A stretch of DNA of 64,000 bases from Desertivirga arenae (lineage in GTDB: Bacteria > Bacteroidota > Bacteroidia > Sphingobacteriales > Sphingobacteriaceae): assembly GCF_017355785.1 (NCBI RefSeq), contig NZ_JAFEWE010000004.1, forward strand, positions 310,001 through 374,000, in the 5' to 3' direction. Positions 58,278-64,000 of the stretch are shown here, piece after piece. The notes under the pieces were generated by a model, which worked only from the letters and a program-made list of their open reading frames with translations, was not told the DNA's origin and did no database searches. Position numbers and translations under genes: made by a program. Numbering within the stretch: the first letter of the stretch is position 1; each line of letters opens with the position of its first letter.

Positions 58278-60992
58278 TTACAAAACGATAAATCTTACTA
58301 TTTTCCTTACTAAAGAGCCTTTTGCATCCAATCCTTCCACTACTACTTTATAGGTTCCCGGTTCATCTGCCGTGTAAAAGCTTAAGGACGTTTTTCCATC
58401 TTCGTTGGTAATAACATCAGGGTTCCAGTAAATCGTATTTCTACGGTCTATTAGTTGTTCTGCTGTCGGAGTTGCGTACATAGGTGAATAAAATTCCCGG
58501 GATGAAAAAATCCCCTGAGGTTTAAAGGACGCAATCCCGGGAGATAGTCTTCTGTAGGATAAATTTCGTTCCCCTCGCTTCGTATTAATAATCAACACTC
58601 CTCCTCCGCCACGAATTCCATAGATGGCAACATTTCCTGCGCTTTTTAAAACTTCTATACTTTCTACATCCTGAGGTGCAATTATAGACAGGTAAGTGGG
58701 GTCTACATACATTCCGTCAATTATTAATTGCATAGGGACCAGGCCAGAGAAAGAGCTGTACATACTTCGGGTAGAATAGGCAATGCCGTTTTGTACAATG
58801 ATTCCTGCTACCATCCCTTGCAGGCATTGGGCCAGGTTAAGGCAGTTTATTAATTTGTCAGCTTTAATTATTGCATCAGCATTACCGGCGCCATTCAGAT
58901 TACTTGAATTAGTTAGTACCGGCTTTTTTTCAGCAACCTTTACTTCTGCCAGCATTATACTTTTTCTTAGCAAACCATTCTTTCTCATCTCCTCAAAATC
59001 ATCGCTCCTTTTTTTAAGGTATCCGATGAGGCTCTGGTTCACATTAACTTCCAGACTCGCTGCATTTCTGTTTTTTGAAACTAACTCTCCAGGTAGTGCA
59101 TCAATTTCAATATAAACATTTTTTTTCCCTTTGGTATTTCTTGCTTGCAGGACAAAAGTTGTACTGTCGTTAAAGCTTAATCCCGGAAAGGTGAACCGTC
59201 CCTCTTTGTCTGTAATGGTATCTGTAATAGCAACCTTGCCTTTTGCTGGTAAAAGAATAACATTTCCCCCAATTACAGGACTACCATTTGCGTTTACTAC
59301 CCTGCCACTTAATGTTATATTTCTTTCCGGGCTATAAGTAAGGTTAGGATACGAATTGTTGACAATACTCTTCCAGGAATATCTTCGCCAGCCTTGAGTA
59401 AGCATTAGATTATCCAAATGTCCAACTTTCTGTGAACTCAGAGGCTCTGTAAAATAGTAGTTGGGTTTTTCGATATAACCTTTTAAATCTGAAGTTAAAA
59501 GCAGATTTGAAAGAATGCTAGTTTCATTTATATCATCAAAAGGTACTGTGCTTTCGTTGATCACTGCTATGGAAAGGGCTGCTCTTGCAGCTTTACCAGA
59601 GTCTAAGGTGGCCAGATCTACAGTTACTTTTTGTCTTTTTCCATAGCTCGCCTTATCCGTCTTTATACTTAATGCAAGATCATTTTTGTTAATAAAGACT
59701 AATCTTTCTGCCACAGGCTGGTAATCTGATGAGAATAAAGTAAGCTGAAGAATTCCTCTTTGGAAACGGTTTTTAGGAATAGTTCCTGAAAAAACTGAGT
59801 TCTCAACCCTGTTCTTTGACACATATTGGACCACTCCATTGTTTGTGGCAATTAAGGTAAGATCGCCCTTGTTTAACAAATTTTCGCTGGCTGTAACTTT
59901 AACAAAAAGGTTATCCGCATTACTATTGTTAACTGAAAGGACATATCCTTCATTCCCAGCCTTCGGCAGGTCGACCTGTTTTTCCGATCCGTCAGCAAAT
60001 TTTACAAATGCTTTATAGGATGAACCTTTTATCGGTAAAAGGAGAAATGAACCCATGCCTGCATACTCCGATTTAAAGTCAGTGATACGATTGTTGTTAT
60101 TATCGCTAATGTAACCGCTAATTTCCCGGCTAAGTCCGTCTGAACCCAGGGCTTTAAATCCAACGCGGGTTCTAATACCATTAACTAAAGTTCCACCCTC
60201 GGGAAAGAACTGAACATCGCTTTCCGACGAAGTGCTTTTTACCGGAAAGGTTTTATTTACTGCAGTCTTAGTATCCAGTTTTACCGTTGTACTAATCCTT
60301 CCTGCTTTTAATACAAAGGGTTGGGCATTAGTGAATTTGATTTGAAGTGATCCCTCTGCATTTGTCATACCTTTCCCACTGGCAATATTCCTGAAATCAA
60401 GTTGAACTGAATAAGTTACTTCTTTATTAGCAATTGGTCTACCATTGATATCTTTATATTGAAGGTCTGCCACTACATTTTCCCGTACACCTACTTTTGA
60501 AAAGCTATAGTTTACTGTACTTATAATTTGATTCGTCAGCACATTACCTACAGCGAAGGTTTTGTCAAAGAAAAAAGATTCTCCCTGGTTTCTCATCCAG
60601 GTGGTGTATGCTCTTAACCTGTAATTACCTTCCGTCAACGAGTCTCCCAGAACTATATCCCCTTTGCTCATACCATTGTTCAGGAGTAATCTTAACGACT
60701 TTTTTACAGAGTCCTTCTCGTTAATAAGGTCTACATATAAAAATTTGCTGAGAGCCGAGAGCTGGTTTTTTTCTCCAATCACTACATAGGCTTTAAACCA
60801 AATAGTATCTCCGATAGCGTAATATGGCCTATCTGTATGCAAATGCACCTTTTCAACTACATTTTCTGCGTTATATTTCGACAGTTTCGCAAGGAGGTTT
60901 TTTAGCGGGTCGTCCTCTTTATGAATAAAGCTGAAGCAAAAACAGGTGCTGATAAGTAAACCGATCAGGCACATTATATTTCGAAGGTTCAT
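58278..60992 (-). CDS. Large exported MG2-like / TonB-plug protein without a barrel
   Basis: A 904-residue exported protein. The signal peptide is followed by an MG2/macroglobulin-like start, VHLHTDRPYYAIGDTIWFKAYVV near residue 46 (read as LHTDRPYYAIGDTIWFKA), and further beta domains. A carboxypeptidase-regulatory-like domain is at about 555-640 (LSGRVVNANGSPVIGGNV), and a TonB-receptor-type plug at about 715-815 (QCLQGMVAGIIVQNG, VESIEVLKSAGNVAIYGIRGGGGVLIINT). It ends after a short domain (TSLSFYTADEPGTYKVVV) with no 22-strand barrel. So it cannot be a transporter itself. It is probably a periplasmic or surface partner of another outer-membrane complex. Confidence 0.82.
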   Translation of the reverse strand: MNLRNIMCLIGLLISTCFCFSFIHKEDDPLKNLLAKLSKYNAENVVEKVHLHTDRPYYAIGDTIWFKAYVVIGEKNQLSALSKFLYVDLINEKDSVKKSLRLLLNNGMSKGDIVLGDSLTEGNYRLRAYTTWMRNQGESFFFDKTFAVGNVLTNQIISTVNYSFSKVGVRENVVADLQYKDINGRPIANKEVTYSVQLDFRNIASGKGMTNAEGSLQIKFTNAQPFVLKAGRISTTVKLDTKTAVNKTFPVKSTSSESDVQFFPEGGTLVNGIRTRVGFKALGSDGLSREISGYISDNNNNRITDFKSEYAGMGSFLLLPIKGSSYKAFVKFADGSEKQVDLPKAGNEGYVLSVNNSNADNLFVKVTASENLLNKGDLTLIATNNGVVQYVSKNRVENSVFSGTIPKNRFQRGILQLTLFSSDYQPVAERLVFINKNDLALSIKTDKASYGKRQKVTVDLATLDSGKAARAALSIAVINESTVPFDDINETSILSNLLLTSDLKGYIEKPNYYFTEPLSSQKVGHLDNLMLTQGWRRYSWKSIVNNSYPNLTYSPERNITLSGRVVNANGSPVIGGNVILLPAKGKVAITDTITDKEGRFTFPGLSFNDSTTFVLQARNTKGKKNVYIEIDALPGELVSKNRNAASLEVNVNQSLIGYLKKRSDDFEEMRKNGLLRKSIMLAEVKVAEKKPVLTNSSNLNGAGNADAIIKADKLINCLNLAQCLQGMVAGIIVQNGIAYSTRSMYSSFSGLVPMQLIIDGMYVDPTYLSIIAPQDVESIEVLKSAGNVAIYGIRGGGGVLIINTKRGERNLSYRRLSPGIASFKPQGIFSSREFYSPMYATPTAEQLIDRRNTIYWNPDVITNEDGKTSLSFYTADEPGTYKVVVEGLDAKGSLVRKIVRFIVL

Positions 60993-61008
60993 GAGGCTTA
61001 TAAATTAC

Positions 61009-61040
61009 AAGAGCCTCAATTTACTAAAATTGAGGCTCTT
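61009..61040. terminator. Hairpin between dcd and the MG2/plug gene
   Basis: Perfect 14-bp stem AAGAGCCTCAATTT/AAATTGAGGCTCTT with a 4-base loop, 20 bases after the dcd stop. The T tract after it on the reverse strand is weak. Confidence 0.65.
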
Positions 61041-61060
61041 ATTAGATTAAACTTTCTATA

Positions 61061-61597
61061 TTAAAAAGAGTTTTTCCACATCATGCTTTCCACCGGACGA
61101 GTGGTTTTATTATTGTATTTGGCGTTACCTTTCGAATTATAAAATATTTCAATTTCCCCTGCAACGTCAAAGTAGATGAGCTGCCCGATTGGCATTCCTG
61201 CGTATACCCTCACTGGTTGAGCTACCGAAATCTCTAACGTCCACGTATTACAAAAGCCTACATCACCTTTACCTGCCGTAGCATGAATGTCTATTCCCAA
61301 GCGGCCGGTACTGGATTTTCCTTCCAGAAATGGAACATGTTTATGAGTTTCAGTATATTCCATAGTCACCCCCAGGTATAGTGTTCCGGGCTGAAGAACA
61401 AATCCGCTTTTTGGAATTTCGAAATGATCGATTTCGTTATGTTGCTTTGCATCCAGTACTCTGTTTTTATAAGTAGCAAGATATTTTCCCAAATGAACAT
61501 CATAAGAATTGGTGCCTAAACATTCCCTTTTAAATGGCTCAATAATGATATTTCCCTTTTCTATTTCTTCTAAAATAAGCTTATCTGAAAGAATCAT
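61061..61597 (-). CDS. dcd: dCTP deaminase
   Basis: Converts dCTP to dUTP, feeding thymidylate synthesis through dUTPase (dut at 12564). The 178-residue trimeric enzyme is homologous to dUTPases. Visible are the start MILSDKLILEEIEKGNIII, GTNSYDVHLGKYL near residue 28 and LEGKSSTGRLGIDIHATAGKGDVGF near 92 (read as LEGKSSTGRLGIDIHATAG), and the catalytic glutamate in CNTWTLEISV near 117. Bifunctional dCTP deaminase/dUTPases exist, but the separate dut argues for the monofunctional type. Confidence 0.93.
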   Translation of the reverse strand: MILSDKLILEEIEKGNIIIEPFKRECLGTNSYDVHLGKYLATYKNRVLDAKQHNEIDHFEIPKSGFVLQPGTLYLGVTMEYTETHKHVPFLEGKSSTGRLGIDIHATAGKGDVGFCNTWTLEISVAQPVRVYAGMPIGQLIYFDVAGEIEIFYNSKGNAKYNNKTTRPVESMMWKNSF

Positions 61598-61685
61598 AAC
61601 AACTGAAGGTTTGGGATAAAACTACGTATTTTTTTCAGAAGGAATGTATGGAGAGGATGAGGAAGGAATTTCCGGCCTAAAAGCG

Positions 61686-61693
61686 TATTTTTG
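61686..61693 (+). promoter_or_regulatory. -7 box TATTTTTG before the phosphopantetheinyl transferase gene
   Basis: Perfect TAnnTTTG match 75 bases upstream of the ATG; it would give a longer leader than the other boxes in the window. Confidence 0.35.
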
Positions 61694-61768
61694 CAAAAGT
61701 TTTTCCGGAAACAGAAAAGGGATTTAGCTAGTTTATTCTGAAGCCTTTAATATTAAAAATTATTAAAT

Positions 61769-62425
61769 ATGGCCCTTGCTTACTACAAGCATTTAGACGG
61801 CACTTCGGCATTTGGGGTGTGGAAGATAGAAGAAAGTGCCGAGGAGCTCTATTCTCAACTTCAACTGAAAGAAGACGAGAAAGCTTATATTGAAACTCTT
61901 AATAATGGTAAGAGGAACTTACATTGGCTAAGCACCAGGGTGTTGCTTCGCAAAATGCTAAATACCGGGAAGTATATAGATTGCCAGGTCGATGAACATG
62001 GCAAACCTTATCTTGTTAACTTTCCCCATCATATATCATTAAGTCACTCATTTGACTATGCAGCAGTAATTATCAGCGAAGACAAGCCAGTAGGCATTGA
62101 CATAGAATTAGTTAAAACCAAAATTGAACGTGTAGCTGGCAAGTTCCTGGTAAACGAGGAGCTTAATTTTATAGATCCTGAAAAAAGAATAGAACATCTT
62201 TACATCTGCTGGTGTGCAAAAGAAGCTGTCTATAAGTTACAGGGTAAGAAAACAGTTTCATTCAGAGACAATATTCGCCTCCAGCAATTTGAGTGTCAGG
62301 AGGAGGGAAGTTTAACTGCTATACTGGAGGCAGATCAGGAATGCAGAAGCTTCGACGTACATTACGAGGCTTTTAAGGATTACATGATTGGTTATGTTAC
62401 CGGTTGTAAAGAGCTGGTTTCTTAA
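61769..62425 (+). CDS. 4'-phosphopantetheinyl transferase superfamily protein
   Basis: Transfers phosphopantetheine from coenzyme A to carrier proteins. The 218-residue Sfp/AcpT-type protein has HHISLSHSFDYAAVIIS near residue 90, the magnesium-binding aspartates in VGIDIELVKTKIERVA near 109 and the conserved glutamate and lysines in CWCAKEAVYKLQGKK near 150. The likely target is the fatty-acid acyl carrier protein, since no polyketide or peptide synthase is nearby. lipB follows after 3 bases, so the two modification enzymes are probably cotranscribed. Confidence 0.9.
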   Translation: MALAYYKHLDGTSAFGVWKIEESAEELYSQLQLKEDEKAYIETLNNGKRNLHWLSTRVLLRKMLNTGKYIDCQVDEHGKPYLVNFPHHISLSHSFDYAAVIISEDKPVGIDIELVKTKIERVAGKFLVNEELNFIDPEKRIEHLYICWCAKEAVYKLQGKKTVSFRDNIRLQQFECQEEGSLTAILEADQECRSFDVHYEAFKDYMIGYVTGCKELVS

Positions 62426-62428
62426 TAA

Positions 62429-63139
62429 TTGAATGAAGTGGAACAAAATAAGAAGGTTTTTTTTCAGGACTGGGGCGTTATTGACTATAAAGAAGCCTGG
62501 GATAAGCAGGAAGAGGTATTAAGCTCAATAGTTAATCAGAAGACAGAAAATCGTGTAAGCGGAGTGCATACCCCCACACATAATTATCTATTCTTCGTAG
62601 AACATCCGCATGTTTATACTTTAGGTAAAAGCGGAAAGCCTGAAAATTTGCTAATGGATGAACATGGCTTGGAAGATAAGCAGGCCACTTATTATAAGAT
62701 CAATCGTGGCGGCGATATTACTTACCATGGTCCTGGTCAGATCGTTGGATATCCTATACTAGATTTAGAAAACTTCTTTACTGATATCCACCTCTACTTG
62801 CGAACTCTTGAGGAAGCTATTATACAAACATTGGCACATTACGGGATTGAGTCAGGAAGGTATGAAGGCTATACCGGTGTCTGGCTTGACGCAGATAATG
62901 ACAAAGCAAGAAAGATTTGCGCAATGGGAGTAAGATGCAGTCGCTGGGTAACTATGCATGGCTTTGCATTTAATGTCAATGCAGACTTGGCATACTTCAA
63001 AAATATAGTGCCCTGCGGGATAGATGATAAGGACGTAACTTCAATGGAAAGGGAGCTAGGTAGAAAAATGGATATTGAAGAGGTAAAAGTGGTTTTGAAA
63101 AGTAAAATTGCAGGCTTGTTTGGAATGACATTACTATAA
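62429..63139 (+). CDS. lipB: Lipoyl(octanoyl) transferase
   Basis: Moves octanoyl from ACP to lipoyl domains, the first step of lipoate synthesis. The 236-residue protein has the hallmark NRGGDITYHGPGQIVGYPI near residue 90, the catalytic lysine in RKICAMGVRCSRWVTMHGFA near 153 and the catalytic cysteine in IVPCGIDDKDVTSME near 193. The start is TTG at 62429, with a GTG three codons on; no ATG occurs before the conserved region. Its stop abuts the stop of the convergent gene at 63140 with no spacer. Confidence 0.94.
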   Translation: MNEVEQNKKVFFQDWGVIDYKEAWDKQEEVLSSIVNQKTENRVSGVHTPTHNYLFFVEHPHVYTLGKSGKPENLLMDEHGLEDKQATYYKINRGGDITYHGPGQIVGYPILDLENFFTDIHLYLRTLEEAIIQTLAHYGIESGRYEGYTGVWLDADNDKARKICAMGVRCSRWVTMHGFAFNVNADLAYFKNIVPCGIDDKDVTSMERELGRKMDIEEVKVVLKSKIAGLFGMTLL

Positions 63140-63640
63140 TCAATCTTCGTCGTCAAAATCCCAATCTACACCGCCCCAATCGTCAGAGTCAATATCCCTT
63201 ACTTCTGTCTGGACCATCTTAACCTCAAAGTTATCCTTTGGATCAACTAGAAAGCGGATACCCCAGTCATCTTTATAATCATTTGTGCTATTGAAGGTTC
63301 TGATCCACTTTATAAATTCCAAACGAAACTCCTCTACACAATTCCTAACAAGCTGCACATAGTCATTATGATTTATTTTTAGGAGTCGTGCAAATAAAAC
63401 AGCTTCAAACATTTCTCTCACTGCAAATTTAATTCGAATAGCGTTTTCCATTTTAAGAGAGTAAAGTTCTGATGCTTCCGCTCCTGAAATTTTAACTACT
63501 ATCAGCATAGCATTACCTACTATCTGACCTTGCAGATCCCTTCGTTGTTCGTTCTCTTTCAGGTATTCAGCAATATGTTCTGCCAGGGTGAGCAGTTCCT
63601 TTGCTTTTTTATAGACTGGCAAATTCTTGATTTCATCCAT
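63140..63640 (-). CDS. Small helical protein, four-helix-bundle-like, with acidic tail
   Basis: A 166-residue protein I cannot name with confidence. Residues about 1-120 are strongly helical (LPVYKKAKELLTLAEHIAEYL, GQIVGNAMLIVVKISGAEASELY, FAVREMFEAVLFARLLKI) and resemble the four-helix-bundle family related to S23/avd proteins, without proof. The tail is very acidic and tryptophan-containing (DIDSDDWGGVDWDFDDED). The ATG at 63640 begins MDEIKNLPVYKKAKEL; a longer start adds unrelated residues. It converges on lipB and is divergent from purD. Confidence 0.7.
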   Translation of the reverse strand: MDEIKNLPVYKKAKELLTLAEHIAEYLKENEQRRDLQGQIVGNAMLIVVKISGAEASELYSLKMENAIRIKFAVREMFEAVLFARLLKINHNDYVQLVRNCVEEFRLEFIKWIRTFNSTNDYKDDWGIRFLVDPKDNFEVKMVQTEVRDIDSDDWGGVDWDFDDED

Positions 63641-63735
63641 CTTTGGCAAACAATATAAGTATCTTTTGATAAAACCCGAATGATTTAAGTTGATGGATAA
63701 CAAAGCTTCTCCTGCCTAACTATTCATTATAAGCA

Positions 63736-63765
63736 TTGAACAGCAAGAACATAATTCTATCTTTG
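63736..63765 (+). promoter_or_regulatory. Bacteroidota-type promoter of purD
   Basis: TTG at 63736-63738, a 19-base spacer, then a perfect TATCTTTG at 63758-63765, only 5 bases before the ATG. It is the clearest full promoter in the window and predicts an almost leaderless mRNA. Confidence 0.6.
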
Positions 63766-63770
63766 CAGCC

Positions 63771-64000
63771 ATGAATATTCTTTTACTTGGTTCTGGCGGA
63801 AGAGAAAGTGCTTTTGCCTGGAAGATTTCTCAGAGTCCTTTACTTGGTCAGTTATACATAGCGCCGGGAAATGCAGGAACAGGGGCTTACGGAAAGAACG
63901 TAAATATCAAGGTTACCGATTTTAAGGCAATCAAAGACTTTGTGCTGAAAAACTCCATTCAGCTGGTACTTGTGGGGCCTGAGGAACCACTAGTAAAAGG
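63771..64000 (+). CDS. purD: Phosphoribosylamine-glycine ligase, 5' part
   Basis: Second step of de novo purine synthesis (GAR synthetase). The window ends after 76 codons. The visible N-terminus MNILLLGSGGRESAFAWKI carries the glycine-rich GSGGREHA-like motif (S replaces H here), followed by APGNAGTGAYG and LVLVGPEEPLVKG, all typical of PurD. The gene is cut by the window end, not broken. Confidence 0.94.
   Translation, partial: MNILLLGSGGRESAFAWKISQSPLLGQLYIAPGNAGTGAYGKNVNIKVTDFKAIKDFVLKNSIQLVLVGPEEPLVK

Noticed and set aside
1-64000. CRISPR arrays, transposons, prophage or tRNA genes
   Set aside because: No regularly spaced repeats, transposase or integrase motifs, terminal repeats or cloverleaf sequences were seen in the gaps between genes.

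Overview
The window is compact, AT-rich chromosomal DNA of a Bacteroidota bacterium, most likely in the Sphingobacteriaceae (Pedobacter-like). The signs are type IX secretion and gliding genes (porV, gldJ), families largely confined to this phylum (DUF4834, DUF4292, DUF2480, DUF6427, DUF4159), and repeated TAnnTTTG promoter -7 boxes, the Bacteroidota sigma factor signature, instead of TATAAT. I saw no rRNA, tRNA, CRISPR array, transposase, prophage or attachment site. About 62 protein genes fill nearly all the sequence. No gene-free stretch exceeds 300 bases; the longest are 57614-57909, 54645-54915 and 42315-42568.

Region 1-7200 opens with the end of nuoN, then a forward run: DedA, inorganic pyrophosphatase, a CNNM/CorC-type protein, RsmE and DUF4159. 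A reverse set follows (rlmN, comF-like, beta-helix lipoprotein). From 8400 to 20130 most genes are forward: an amidohydrolase, a nitronate monooxygenase, acylphosphatase, a flippase, dut, a TPR protein, a DUF4292 lipoprotein, an EnvC-like LytM protein, two tandem tatA genes, gatA and a LysM lytic transglycosylase. From 20200 to 28200 come an isolated pectinesterase, YjjG, upp, uvrB, ywbE, DUF4834 and a large YfhO-type membrane protein. At 28251-34460 lies a surface-glycan cluster: four reverse genes (GT4-GT2 fusion, glycosyltransferase, methyltransferase, GT2) opposite a divergent Wzx-like flippase.

From 34500 to 44500 there are typA, a tiny cysteine-rich membrane protein, ispF overlapping porV, divergent gldJ, glyA with scpA, and dxs. 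From 44560 to 54650 almost everything is on the reverse strand and concerns the envelope: DUF3109, DUF3108, DUF2480, a PpiD/SurA-like foldase, LptC, an outer-membrane protein, coaX, DUF6427, a MurG-like glycosyltransferase and an LpxH-like phosphoesterase. The last part holds an oxidoreductase set (PQQ-type sugar dehydrogenase, cytochrome c, aldo/keto reductase), clpS, a large MG2/plug protein without a barrel, dcd, a phosphopantetheinyl transferase, lipB, a small helical protein and the start of purD.

Most of the window is ordinary housekeeping sequence. The observations I rate most worth following are: (1) -7 boxes only 3-7 bases upstream of seven start codons, which predicts leaderless or nearly leaderless mRNAs; (2) a hairpin plus intrinsic terminator in front of the uvrB promoter, which looks like a short RNA or leader; (3) a 12-base element, ATAATTGTTGTT, found in sense orientation upstream of three unrelated genes; (4) a candidate 35-residue membrane peptide gene beside a 19-bp hairpin; (5) porV next to gldJ with no porU between them, and porV overlapping ispF. 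I found no clear new defence or mobile system.
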